A DNA stretch of 34,658 bases from an uncultured Collinsella sp. GTDB lineage: Bacteria; Actinomycetota; Coriobacteriia; Coriobacteriales; Coriobacteriaceae. Where the stretch lies: assembly GCA_900542235.1 (NCBI GenBank), contig UQNB01000011.1:1-34658 (forward strand), read 5' to 3'. The notes beneath the pieces were generated by a model. The model had not been told where the DNA came from, did no database searches, and saw only the letters and a list, made by a program, of their open reading frames with translations. This document shows, piece by piece, positions 26,414 through 34,655 of this stretch (its first letter is position 1; each line of letters begins with the position of its first letter). A program made the translations under genes and the position numbers.

Positions 26414-27016
26414 ATGGGCATCTTTAAGAACGATGACCAAAAATCGAGCCAGTTTGGATTTGACGAGAAAAGCATGGCGGGCAAAGCCGTCAAGGCCGTA
26501 CGCTGGATCTACGCCATCACGGGCGTCTTAGCACTCATTGCTGGTATCGCGCTGCTTTTTGCACCTGCCAAGTCCCTCGTCTTTTTGACGACTGTCCTGG
26601 GTTTTTACTTTGTAATCACTGCTGCCATCAGACTATTCACTGCCATTTTTGAGCCGCTGCTGCCCACCGGCTGGCGCGTGACGAGCATCATCTCCAACCT
26701 ACTCATTATCTTGGGCGGCGTCATAATCCTGCGCAACCAGGCCTTCTCGACCGCGACGCTCACCACGATGGTGATTATCGTGGCCGGCTTTGGCTGGATT
26801 GTCGAAGGTGTCATGTCCATTCTGGAGTCCGAGCTTTCGTCCAACCGTGCCCTCGCCATCCTGAGCGGCGCACTCTCCATCATCGCCGGCATGTTCGTGT
26901 TTATCTATCCGCTGTGGTCGGCCAAGATGCTCGTCATCTTTAGCGGCGCCGCGCTGCTGGTGTTTGGCGTAACGCTGATTGTTCGTGCTATTCAATTTGG
27001 CAAACTGGTGCACTAG
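26414..27016 (+). CDS. HdeD/DUF308 family membrane protein
   Basis: A 200-residue inner-membrane protein with about six hydrophobic helices (for example ITGVLALIAGIALLFAP, IISNLLIILGGVIIL, LVIFSGAALLVFGVTLIV) after a short charged N-terminus. Repeated helix pairs and the spacing fit the HdeD (DUF308) family, linked to acid stress in enterobacteria; no role is proven here. ATG 26414 follows AAGGAG by five bases. The stop codon TAG touches the ATG of the next gene, so the two are coupled. Confidence 0.82.
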   Translation: MGIFKNDDQKSSQFGFDEKSMAGKAVKAVRWIYAITGVLALIAGIALLFAPAKSLVFLTTVLGFYFVITAAIRLFTAIFEPLLPTGWRVTSIISNLLIILGGVIILRNQAFSTATLTTMVIIVAGFGWIVEGVMSILESELSSNRALAILSGALSIIAGMFVFIYPLWSAKMLVIFSGAALLVFGVTLIVRAIQFGKLVH

Positions 27017-27499
27017 ATGCCGCGAACGCTCTTTATTGATGCCGACGCCTGCCCGGTCACGCGCGAGTCGATTGACTGCGCGCGGCGGGCGGGCGTCGCC
27101 GTTGTTATCGCCGGCAACAGCACGCAAAACCTGGAACGGCACATTCGCCGCGACGACCCGCGCGATGCCGAGCACGCGCGACGCGGCTTTTGGGTCACGA
27201 CGCTCGACGTGAGCGTGGGCGCCGACAGCGCCGACTTTGCCATTGTCGAACGCCTGCAGGCGGGCGACGTGGTCGTGACGCAGGACATTGGCTTGGCGAG
27301 CATGGTGCTCGGGCGCGATGCCGCCGCCATCGGTGTGCGCGGGCGCGTCTACGACAAAGCGACCATCGACATGCAGCTGTTTATTCGCCACGAGGAAAAG
27401 AAGGTGCGCCGCGCCGGCGGACGCACTCGCGGACCGGCGGCATTTACCAGCGAAGACCGCATCCGCTTTAAACGCAACCTCACCGAGCTACTGCGCTAA
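27017..27499 (+). CDS. DUF188/UPF0178 (YaiI/YqxD) family protein
   Basis: A 160-residue protein. The family hallmark is the N-terminal LFIDADACPV, and it continues with GADSADFAIVERL, GDVVVTQDIGLASMVL and a C-terminal GGRTRGPAAFTSEDR. The acidic residues resemble a PIN/NYN-like nuclease fold, but activity is not established. ATG 27017 begins immediately after the stop of the HdeD gene (TAGATG). A strong terminator follows four bases after the stop. Confidence 0.92.
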   Translation: MPRTLFIDADACPVTRESIDCARRAGVAVVIAGNSTQNLERHIRRDDPRDAEHARRGFWVTTLDVSVGADSADFAIVERLQAGDVVVTQDIGLASMVLGRDAAAIGVRGRVYDKATIDMQLFIRHEEKKVRRAGGRTRGPAAFTSEDRIRFKRNLTELLR

Positions 27500-27501
27500 C
27501 C

Positions 27502-27546
27502 AAGGTAGATTTTTGGGACATGCCTAAAAATCTACCTTTTTGTTTT
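27502..27546 (+). terminator. Terminator after the DUF188 gene
   Basis: A 13-bp perfect stem (27502-27514 with 27526-27538), an 11-base loop, and a T-rich tail. Confidence 0.92.
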
Positions 27547-27580
27547 GAGCGGTGTGAGCGCTCGGAATCCATGGCTCAAC

Positions 27581-27656
27581 AAAAAACGGGCTTCAAAATG
27601 CCATGCGTCGCCGCATTGCGCAGGCGCTGAGCATGGCTATTTGAAGCCCATTTTTT
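27581..27656. terminator. Long bidirectional terminator hairpin
   Basis: gggcttcaa (27588-27596) pairs with ttgaagccc (27641-27649); after a small internal loop gccatgc (27600-27606) pairs with gcatggc (27631-27637). The hairpin is flanked by AAAAAAC on the left and ATTTTTT on the right, so it can end transcription from either side; it directly follows the exporter gene on the minus strand. Confidence 0.8.
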
Positions 27657-27664
27657 AGGCCTAC

Positions 27665-28753
27665 TTAGAGGCCAACGGCGGAGAGGATGAGGCCCCAGCC
27701 AGCGCCGATGACGTACATCATGATCAGGAACACGGCATTTTCGCGGGCGCTGCGGTTGGTGCGGAACAGCACCAGATAACCCACGCCGGCGGAAATGAGC
27801 GTGCCGGCGAGCATCGGCGCCAGTTGCAGCGCGCCTTCCAGATACAGCTGTGTAATGACCACGCTCGCCGAGCAATTGGGAATCAGGCCGACGAGTGCCG
27901 AGCCCAGGACCGCAAGCGTCTCGTTGCCGCGCAGGAACTGCTCGATTGCGGACTCGCCGAACGTCTCGAGCACGGCAACCAGAATCAGCGTCACCAGGAA
28001 AATGAATACCGATACCTGCACGGTGTGGGAGATGGCGCTGCGGATAATCGACAGGACAGGCGTCCCTTCGTGGGAATGGGAGTGACCGTGACCATCATGG
28101 TGTTCATAGTCGCCCTCATGACCGTGATCGTGGCCATGTCCGTGTTCGTGCTCGTCCTCGTCTTCATCACAACCGCAATGGTCGCGCTCGCACAGCTCGT
28201 GGATGTGGTCGGCGCTCACGCCCGCCTCGGCCACCTCGTCGATGATGTCACCGCCAGTGTGGTCGTCGTGCGCGCAATTCACGTGGGCCGGGTTGGCCGC
28301 GGTTCCCAGCACGGTGCGGCGAATCGCCGCATGCGCGCGAGCGTTACGACGCAGGCCGCGAATGGCGGCGTCCACGATAAAGCCCGTGACCAGCGCGATC
28401 AGCGCTTTCGAAGCCAAAAGCATCGCCATAGTCTGCACGGGAACCTGCTCGGCAAGCAACAGTGGCAGCATCTCATCGGAGGTCGAGAGGAACACCGCCA
28501 CCAACGTGCCCAGCGTCGCCACACGGCCGGCGTACAGCGTTGCTGCCATGGCCGAAAATCCGCACTGCGGCACCATGCCCAACAACGAGCCAACCACGGG
28601 GCCGGCGGCGCCCGCGCGTTTGATGGCGCCGTTGACGCGGTCGCCCGCCACATGCTCCAGCGTCTCGAGGGCCAGATACGTCACCAACAAAAACGGCACC
28701 AGCGAGAGCGTGTCCTTACCGGCGTCGAGCAGAATATCAATCAGTAAATCCAT
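27665..28753 (-). CDS. Putative heavy-metal exporter (ArsP_2-like, about 10 TM)
   Basis: A 362-residue membrane protein with two groups of hydrophobic helices flanking a hydrophilic loop (about residues 150-230) that is extremely rich in His, Asp and Glu (for example EHEHGHGHDHGHE) and has cysteines (DHCGCDED). Paired motifs VPQCGFSAMAATLYAGR and IPNCSASVVITQLYLEG in the two halves suggest an inverted repeat architecture and fit the putative 10-TM heavy-metal exporter family (ArsP_2). The loop probably binds divalent metal. ATG 28753 has AAAGG about 11 bases upstream. An inverted repeat CCTAG-N7-CTAGG (28797-28813) lies upstream. Substrate is unknown; arsenic, manganese or zinc are candidates. 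Confidence 0.8.
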   Translation of the reverse strand: MDLLIDILLDAGKDTLSLVPFLLVTYLALETLEHVAGDRVNGAIKRAGAAGPVVGSLLGMVPQCGFSAMAATLYAGRVATLGTLVAVFLSTSDEMLPLLLAEQVPVQTMAMLLASKALIALVTGFIVDAAIRGLRRNARAHAAIRRTVLGTAANPAHVNCAHDDHTGGDIIDEVAEAGVSADHIHELCERDHCGCDEDEDEHEHGHGHDHGHEGDYEHHDGHGHSHSHEGTPVLSIIRSAISHTVQVSVFIFLVTLILVAVLETFGESAIEQFLRGNETLAVLGSALVGLIPNCSASVVITQLYLEGALQLAPMLAGTLISAGVGYLVLFRTNRSARENAVFLIMMYVIGAGWGLILSAVGL

Positions 28754-28924
28754 GACGGATGGAACCTTTCGTGTCTTTCGGCAGCATTGTAAAAGTCCTA
28801 GCGGTCAACTAGGGTATTGTAGTTGTCCCGGGCGCGGTGCCAATAGTTGCCTATGGTAAACTATCATCTCGCCATAACTCAGTAACCTCGAGCCGCACAA
28901 CGCGGCCCGTCCAAGGAGTAGCAT

Positions 28925-29893
28925 ATGAACGTATCGCAAGCACTCGAATACGAGCGCCAACCGTTTATCCCCATGTTTATCTACGGCGACCACGGCGCCA
29001 TGGAGTCCGAGCGCCAGAAGGGCGAGGAGGCCCTCAAGGTGCTCGAGACCGAGTACTTTACCGCCGAGGGCGACCCCGGCTTCGACTTTGCCACCGTGCG
29101 CGACCTGGCCGACCGCAACCGCGACCTGTGCGACCAGATTGGCGAGGCGCGTCTGCGCAACGTGACGCCCGCGACGCTCTCGCGCGGCCTGTCCGATGCC
29201 GACACCTGCGCCGCCATCGGCAAGATGCAAAAGCGCACCGCCGCGTCCGTTATGCGCGAAATCCGCGGCGACCGCGACGCGCTCGGCGTGGCCTACGCCC
29301 GCAAGCCCATCCAGGGCACCGTGCTCGGTATCGACATCGAGACCACCGGCCGTGCACCCGAACGCGGTTATATCATCAACGTCGGCTGGGAGATCATGGA
29401 ACTCACCAGCGACGCCATCCCGCACGACGCCGAGGCGCACTACTGTGGCCTGCCCGACATCTACCGCGGCGAAGATGTGCCGCTGTCGAATATCCACCAC
29501 ATTACCTGGGACGACATCGACGGCAAAACGCCCTTCCGCGAGAACAAAGAGCTGCAAAAGCAGCTGCTCAAGCTTATGAAGAAGTACCCGTACATGGCGC
29601 ACAACGCCGCCTTTGAGGACAGCTGGTTCAAGATTCACCTGGACGGTTACGCCGAGGCACGCCGCGCCGGCAAGATCATTGTCATCGACTCACGCCAGAT
29701 CTGCCGCAGCCTGGACGCCGACGTGCGCTCGCTCCCCCGCGAGTCCGCCCCAGCCGCGCTCGAGAACTGGGCGCGCCGCCGTGGAACCCTCGCCGCCGAC
29801 GCCAACGAGCAGCACCTGGGCCTCGACGACACCGACCTCATGCTCCGCACGGTGCAGGCCGAGTTTAACCTCAAGAACCTATTCGCGAAATAG
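28925..29893 (+). CDS. DnaQ-like 3'-5' exonuclease
   Basis: A 322-residue protein with a DEDDh exonuclease domain in its C-terminal two thirds: GIDIETTG (D137, E139), MAHNAAFEDSWF (second-motif Asp area, near 224-235) and HLGLDDTDLM (His and Asp, near 297-305). The first 125 residues are helical and charged with no domain I recognise. Exonucleases of this type act in DNA repair or RNA turnover; the specific role is unknown. ATG 28925 follows AAGGAG by six bases. It appears to be a single-gene unit. Confidence 0.88.
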   Translation: MNVSQALEYERQPFIPMFIYGDHGAMESERQKGEEALKVLETEYFTAEGDPGFDFATVRDLADRNRDLCDQIGEARLRNVTPATLSRGLSDADTCAAIGKMQKRTAASVMREIRGDRDALGVAYARKPIQGTVLGIDIETTGRAPERGYIINVGWEIMELTSDAIPHDAEAHYCGLPDIYRGEDVPLSNIHHITWDDIDGKTPFRENKELQKQLLKLMKKYPYMAHNAAFEDSWFKIHLDGYAEARRAGKIIVIDSRQICRSLDADVRSLPRESAPAALENWARRRGTLAADANEQHLGLDDTDLMLRTVQAEFNLKNLFAK

Positions 29894-29925
29894 CAACGTC
29901 TGCGACAAACACTGCTTGCTCACGA

Positions 29926-29961
29926 GCGGCCTCGCAGCGGGAAACACCGCAGCGGGGCCGC
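29926..29961 (+). other. Long GC-rich hairpin after the exonuclease gene
   Basis: Bases 29926-29940 pair with 29947-29961 over 15 positions with one A-A mismatch and one G-T pair; the loop is gaaaca. No T-run follows, so it may be a Rho-independent-like weak terminator or an mRNA-stabilising end. The rest of 29962-30230 is AT-rich and shows no gene. Confidence 0.5.
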
Positions 29962-30233
29962 CCTACGTTCCACAGATAGATCTGCCATCACAAATTCTGA
30001 ACCCTCATTTTGAACGATTCGGCCAATTCCCGACACGTAATTCGTTGTCGGATGGTGATGCATCGATATCAAATGTGCAGCAATTGAGTATTTATATGCC
30101 ATAGCTAAGCTGCGAAAACTTTTATTTAGGACATACCAACCCATAATTGCGTCAAGCTTTTGGACAGCATTTGGTTAGACCTCTAAAACGGCTTTTCCAC
30201 TCAGCGCCATCAACACGGCATTAGCTGACACGA

Positions 30234-30239
30234 TATATA
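30234..30239 (+). promoter_or_regulatory. -10 box directly ahead of the nuclease-like gene
   Basis: TATATA ends two bases before ATG 30242 and no ribosome site is present. A start of transcription at or near the ATG would give a leaderless mRNA. No clear -35 is seen. Confidence 0.3.
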
Positions 30240-30241
30240 CC

Positions 30242-31441
30242 ATGAGTATCGTATTGTCACATACCACTGCAAAAGCGGTCTACCAGGCCGCGTATTCAGC
30301 GTCTGCGAAAGACACCGAGCCCTGTAACCCTGCCGCGATTTACGGATCATGTCCCACCGGAACGCTCCTTGACGCAGCCGCAGAATGGCTCACCAAACAT
30401 GATGTTTCCCTCGACGCAAATGATTCCCTCGAGGTGATGGTGTTTGATCGCAGGAATGCGCGCTACGCAATGAACTGTCAATGCCACGTTACGTCAAAAC
30501 GATTCTCGAACTCACGCTTTATAGAGCTCAAAGATGGCATCTTCATTGTTGGCGTTGAGCTTTGCGCGCTTCAGGCCGCCACCTATCTCCCTTTTCGCGA
30601 ACTGGTGGAGTACTACTTTGAATTGTGCGGCGCTTACTCCCTTGGAACCGGCTCTTCCACCTCGTATAACGAGCGTTTCGCGCTCACCTCGACCGAAAGG
30701 TTAAAACAGTTCTTTAATTCCATTACCAGATGCGACGGTCTGGCCCTTGCCCGAAAGGCGATCCAATGTGTGCGCGACGGATGCCGGTCTCCTATGGAAA
30801 CAGCCTTTGTCATGATGCTAACGCTGCCTAAAAGCGAAGGAGGGCTTGGTATTAAGGGAATTGAGACCGATTGCGAGGTGCAGGTCACCGCTGCCGCAAA
30901 GAATCTCACGAGACGCAAAAAGTTCTTTATGGATGCGTATCTAAAGAAATCTCGCACAGACATTGAATACAACGGGTTTTATCATGACGCGGAAGAAGAC
31001 CGCGCCATCGATGAGGAGCGTAAGAATGCGCTTGCGTCCATGGGATACGGAATCATCACCGTCAGTCGTTATTCCTTTATGCATGCCAGCGCTTTCGTTA
31101 GGGTCATGGAGGCGATCCAACGGAAAGAGGGCATACGTCCCTCGCGTCTGCCAAAAGACTTTCAAATCATGCAAGAGGACCTGAGACAGTTTGTGCTCAG
31201 AAGGTTTATAGAAGAGAAAAGGCGAATTCAGAAGCAGCTTCGCCAGGATTCCGAAGATCGTCAACGAATTGACCTCGAAAAAGCAACACTCGAAGGTATC
31301 ACGCTGGATGACCCGACAATAAATGAAGTTCCGGCAATCGATGACATGCAGACTGTCGAATCCGACAGCCCATCATTTGCCCAAATAAGCAGCCTCGCGC
31401 CCGAGGGCAGAATCTTCGGGGCCGGAAGCGAGACCGGCTAA
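30242..31441 (+). CDS. Nuclease-like protein, paralogue of the 20888-21937 gene
   Basis: A 399-residue protein with the same layout as the gene at 20888-21937: FRELVEYYFELCGAYSL, then a helical part, SPMETAFVMMLTLPKSEGGLG, and a C-terminal nuclease-like core. That core, RTDIEYNGFYHDAEEDRAID then NALASMGYGIITV, follows the pattern of DUF559/Vsr-type PD-(D/E)XK proteins (Asp, Glu, Gly, His, Asp-Arg), with Asn where a catalytic Lys might be expected. A charged helical tail with a likely coiled coil follows (about 310-345). Composition is more AT-rich than neighbouring housekeeping genes. There is no ribosome site; a TATATA box lies just before the ATG. Function is not known. Confidence 0.78.
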   Translation: MSIVLSHTTAKAVYQAAYSASAKDTEPCNPAAIYGSCPTGTLLDAAAEWLTKHDVSLDANDSLEVMVFDRRNARYAMNCQCHVTSKRFSNSRFIELKDGIFIVGVELCALQAATYLPFRELVEYYFELCGAYSLGTGSSTSYNERFALTSTERLKQFFNSITRCDGLALARKAIQCVRDGCRSPMETAFVMMLTLPKSEGGLGIKGIETDCEVQVTAAAKNLTRRKKFFMDAYLKKSRTDIEYNGFYHDAEEDRAIDEERKNALASMGYGIITVSRYSFMHASAFVRVMEAIQRKEGIRPSRLPKDFQIMQEDLRQFVLRRFIEEKRRIQKQLRQDSEDRQRIDLEKATLEGITLDDPTINEVPAIDDMQTVESDSPSFAQISSLAPEGRIFGAGSETG

Positions 31442-31777
31442 CAAGGTGGGTACCCTAGCGATGTGCAAAATTGCGAGTATTCAGCAGGATCGGCCCACCA
31501 GCACCCACAAGTTAATCCAAACGAGAAACAAAAACGCTATCGAACGGGAACGTTAGGCAACATTTGAGGAAGACCTTGTCTGTTTACCGCCCTTGGATAA
31601 CTCTTGAGCGGCTTTATTTGGCCTGGAATAGATTAACGGACCCCCTATAGTTGCAGAATACTCCAATTTTTGCACGGCGCGGGGGCACCCACCCCGGCAT
31701 CGGCTATCAAAACCGCTCAGTCCGGAATCTCGTCCACTATTCCCCATCATTTTGTGCGACGAATTACCTGAACGTCA
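31442..31777. other. Intergenic stretch with no feature seen
   Basis: About 335 bases between the nuclease-like gene and the metal-resistance promoter. I see only short frames without ribosome sites and no convincing hairpin with a T-run. Confidence 0.5.
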
Positions 31778-31838
31778 TTGACATATGAACATGCGCTCAT
31801 ATAATCGGAAATAAGTTATATGAGCGCATGTTCATATG
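31778..31838 (+). promoter_or_regulatory. Perfect-consensus promoter with two metal-repressor operators
   Basis: TTGACA (31778-31783), 16 bases, TATAAT (31800-31805). The spacer is filled by operator 1, ATATGA-N8-TCATAT (31783-31802). Operator 2, its reverse complement, is at 31818-31837 just after the expected start of transcription. Together they form a 23-bp perfect inverted repeat (31782-31804 with 31816-31838, 11 bases between). This is the layout of an SmtB/ArsR autoregulated promoter. Confidence 0.85.
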
Positions 31839-31851
31839 AAAGGATGTTGCA

Positions 31852-32217
31852 ATGGGCAGCCACGCTGATGAAACAAAGACTGGCATCGAGGCCACCGAGC
31901 CGATCGTCCCCACCGCCTGCTCGCCCGAGGACCTTCCCGACGAGGAGCTGTTGTACGACCTGGCCGACCTGTTCAAGGTCTTCAGCGACACCACACGCAT
32001 CAAGATTCTCTACGCCCTCATGGGTCGCGAGCTCTGCGTGGCTGACATCGCCGAAGCGACCGCGACCTCGCAGTCTGCGGTGTCGCACCAGCTGCGCACG
32101 CTTAAGCAGTCGCACCTGGTCAAGTTCCGCCGCGACGGCCGCAACATTCTCTACTCGCTTGCCGACGATCACGTCTACACCATGCTCAACCAGGGCATGA
32201 GCCATATCTGCGAATAG
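31852..32217 (+). CDS. ArsR/SmtB-family metal-sensing repressor
   Basis: A 121-residue winged-helix repressor. The recognition region is DIAEATATSQSAVSHQLRTL; ELCVADI carries the Cys at the position used for metal in CadC/ArsR-type sensors. The last helix, DDHVYTMLNQGMSHICE, reproduces the alpha-5 zinc site of SmtB: Asp-x-His, then His 11 residues later and Glu three after that. Zn(II) or a related ion probably lifts repression. ATG 31852 has AAAGGA seven bases upstream. It controls its own promoter and, by the third operator copy, the P-type ATPase downstream. Confidence 0.93.
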   Translation: MGSHADETKTGIEATEPIVPTACSPEDLPDEELLYDLADLFKVFSDTTRIKILYALMGRELCVADIAEATATSQSAVSHQLRTLKQSHLVKFRRDGRNILYSLADDHVYTMLNQGMSHICE

Positions 32218-32280
32218 CAATCAACCACGGTATCAGCGCGGCCGGCACCCGGACCGCTAACACAGGGAAAGGAACCCACC

Positions 32281-32499
32281 ATGAAAAAGCAGTTTAAGCT
32301 CGACGAGATCGATTGCGCCAACTGCGCGCGCGAGCTTCAGGACGAACTTGCCAAGCTCGAGGGCGTCAAGTCCGTTTCGGTCAACTTTATGACCCAGAAG
32401 CTGACGCTCGAGGCCGACGACGCCAAGTACGACGAGGTCCTGGACCGCGTCGTTGAATTCACCGCCGACGCCGAGCCAGACTGCGAAATCATTCTCTAA
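32281..32499 (+). CDS. Free-standing HMA metal-binding protein
   Basis: A 72-residue heavy-metal-associated domain with DCANCA (Cys12 and Cys15) after the first strand, the usual ferredoxin-like metallochaperone fold (CopZ type). In many Zn/Cd ATPases this domain is fused to the N-terminus; the ATPase in this window lacks it, so this protein probably delivers metal to it or replaces that domain. ATG 32281 has AAAGGA seven bases upstream. It follows the repressor by 63 bases in the same transcript, and a terminator-like hairpin follows. Confidence 0.92.
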   Translation: MKKQFKLDEIDCANCARELQDELAKLEGVKSVSVNFMTQKLTLEADDAKYDEVLDRVVEFTADAEPDCEIIL

Positions 32500-32520
32500 C
32501 CCGCGCATACGTTGACCTGC

Positions 32521-32544
32521 AAGGCCGCGCTTGCCGCGGCCTTT
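32521..32544 (+). terminator. Terminator-like hairpin after the HMA gene
   Basis: aaggccgcg (32521-32529) pairs with cgcggcctt (32535-32543), loop cttgc, then a short T-run. It may reduce read-through into the ATPase gene, which has its own operator. Confidence 0.6.
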
Positions 32545-32556
32545 GCTCGCGAAATT

Positions 32557-32576
32557 ATATGAGCAAGTGTTCATAC
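32557..32576 (+). promoter_or_regulatory. Third metal-repressor operator, before the ATPase gene
   Basis: ATATGA-N8-TCATAC differs from the two operators before the repressor gene in one base of the half-sites. It overlaps a possible -10 (TTATAT, 32555-32560) with TTGCCG 18 bases upstream as -35. Confidence 0.7.
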
Positions 32577-32598
32577 ACTCAAATGGGAGGTTTGAATC

Positions 32599-34551
32599 AT
32601 GGCAGCCGCCGATCCCAAAAAGAAAAAGAAGAAGCGCAAGAAGAAAGAGTCCCTTGAGCACAAGCGCAACCGCATCCTGGTAGCACTGGGCGTTTTTGCC
32701 GTTGTTTATGCCCTCGACGAGCTCGGCGCCCTCACTATCGCATTTGGGGAGCCCGGCAACATCTACGCCAGCTTCGCGCTGTTCCTCGTGCCGTTTTTGA
32801 TTGCCGGCTACGACGTGCTCCAAAAGGCGTTCAACAACATCCGCCGCGGCAAGGCCTTCGATGAGAGCTTCCTCATGGCCGTCGCGACCATCGGCGCGTT
32901 TGCCATGGTGCTCTTCCCCGACACCGACCCACACATGGCCGAAGGCGCCGCCGTCATGCTGTTCTACCAGGTCGGCGAGCTGTTCCAGGCATACGCCGTG
33001 GGCAAGAGCCGCAAGTCGATCAGTGCCATGATGGACATCGCGCCCGACTACGCTAACGTCGAGCAGCCCGACGGCACGCTCGAGCAAGTCTTCCCCGATG
33101 ACATCGCCGTCGGCACTGTCATCGTCGTCAAGCCCGGCGAGCGCGTGCCTATCGACGGCGTCATCGTCGAGGGCGAGACGCAGCTCGACACCGCTGCCCT
33201 CACGGGCGAATCGGTCCCCCGCCCCGCCAAGTCCGGCGACGATATCATCAGCGGCTGCATCAACATGACGGGCCTCATCCACGTGCGCACCACCAAGCCC
33301 TTTGGCGAGTCCACCGTCGCGCGCGTTCTGGAACTCGTGGAGAATGCCAGCGAAAAGAAGGCGCGCACCGAGAACTTCATCACGCGCTTTGCCCGCGTCT
33401 ACACGCCCGCCGTCACCGGCGCGGCCGCGGTGCTCGCACTTGGCGGCGGCCTGATCACCGGTGCCTGGTCCGACTGGATCCTGCGCGGTCTGACCTTCCT
33501 GGTCGTCAGCTGCCCGTGCGCCCTCGTGATCAGCGTACCGTTGAGCTTCTTTGGCGGCATCGGCGGCGCGTCCAAGCTGGGCGTTCTCATCAAGGGCTCC
33601 AACTACCTCGAGACGCTCGCCGACGTGGATACCGTCGTCTTCGACAAAACGGGCACCCTCACCAACGGCACGTTCTCAGTCGTCGCGGTGCACCCCGAGG
33701 CTGGCCATACCGAACAATCGTTGCTTGAAGTCGCAGCCCTTGCCGAATCGTTCTCCGATCACCCCATCGCGCAGTCCGTGCGCGACGCCTACCAGGGCGA
33801 GGTCGACCCCAAGCGCGTTAGTGACTCCGCCAACGACGCGGGCCACGGCGTGACGGCAGCCATCGACGGTAAGCACGTCGCCGTTGGCAATGCAAAGATG
33901 CTCGCCGCGGCCGGAGCCAAAGCGCCCGATTGCGAGGTCGTCGGAACGATTCTGCATGTGCTCGTTGACGGCGTGTACGCCGGTCACATCGTGATTGCAG
34001 ACACCGTTAAGGCCGATGCCGAGCAGACAATCCGCGACCTGCACGCCGCTGGCGTCAAGCACACCGTTATGCTCACGGGCGACCGCGAGGAAGTGGCTGC
34101 GTCCGTTGCCGAACAGTTGGGGCTCGACGAGTTCCACGCGCAGCTGCTGCCGGGCGACAAGGTCGAGCGTGTTGAAGCGCTGCTCGCGGGCGAAAGTGGC
34201 AAGGGCAAGCTCGCCTTTGTCGGCGACGGTATCAACGACGCACCCGTGCTCACCCGCGCAGACGTTGGCATTGCCATGGGCGCCATGGGTTCCGACGCCG
34301 CGATCGAGGCCGCCGACGTGGTGCTGATGGACGACAAGCCGTCCAACATTTCCCGCGCTATTCGCGTGGCGCGCAAGACCATGACGATTGTTTGGCAGAA
34401 CATCATCTTTGCGCTGGGCATTAAGCTACTGATTCTGGTGCTTGCGGCGCTCGGCATCGCCAACATGTGGCTTGCCGTCTTTGGCGACGTAGGCGTGGCG
34501 ATCATCGCCATCCTGAACGCCATGCGCGCGATGGGTGTCAAGAACCTGTAG
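32599..34551 (+). CDS. P1B-type metal-exporting ATPase (Zn/Cd/Pb type)
   Basis: A 650-residue heavy-metal ATPase. In order: a very Lys-rich N-terminal tail (about residues 6-17), transmembrane helices, TGES (about 201-204, actuator), CPC in SCPCALV (about 303-306, ion path), phosphorylation site DKTGTLT (about 349-355), DHP (about 386), nucleotide-domain GDGIND (about 541-546), and two final helices ending in VFGDVGVAIIAILNAMRA, whose Asp fits the ZntA/CadA subgroup. The N-terminal HMA domain is absent; a separate HMA gene lies upstream. ATG 32599 has GGGAGG eight bases upstream. Zinc or cadmium efflux under control of the SmtB-type repressor is the best reading. Confidence 0.94.
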   Translation: MAAADPKKKKKKRKKKESLEHKRNRILVALGVFAVVYALDELGALTIAFGEPGNIYASFALFLVPFLIAGYDVLQKAFNNIRRGKAFDESFLMAVATIGAFAMVLFPDTDPHMAEGAAVMLFYQVGELFQAYAVGKSRKSISAMMDIAPDYANVEQPDGTLEQVFPDDIAVGTVIVVKPGERVPIDGVIVEGETQLDTAALTGESVPRPAKSGDDIISGCINMTGLIHVRTTKPFGESTVARVLELVENASEKKARTENFITRFARVYTPAVTGAAAVLALGGGLITGAWSDWILRGLTFLVVSCPCALVISVPLSFFGGIGGASKLGVLIKGSNYLETLADVDTVVFDKTGTLTNGTFSVVAVHPEAGHTEQSLLEVAALAESFSDHPIAQSVRDAYQGEVDPKRVSDSANDAGHGVTAAIDGKHVAVGNAKMLAAAGAKAPDCEVVGTILHVLVDGVYAGHIVIADTVKADAEQTIRDLHAAGVKHTVMLTGDREEVAASVAEQLGLDEFHAQLLPGDKVERVEALLAGESGKGKLAFVGDGINDAPVLTRADVGIAMGAMGSDAAIEAADVVLMDDKPSNISRAIRVARKTMTIVWQNIIFALGIKLLILVLAALGIANMWLAVFGDVGVAIIAILNAMRAMGVKNL

Positions 34552-34608
34552 CGCCTGTGGTCCCTCCGGCCGGGGCCGGGCTTGGTTTTGAAAACGTCCT
34601 CGACCAAT

Positions 34609-34655
34609 GAAGCGCCCCCGTTCTGCTCCTTCGGAGCTACGAACGGGGGCGCTTC
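34609..34655 (+). terminator. Terminator hairpin at the window edge
   Basis: A 15-bp perfect stem (34609-34623 with 34641-34655) with a smaller inner hairpin (gctcc/ggagc). It follows the ATPase gene by 57 bases; any T-run lies beyond the window. Confidence 0.75.
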
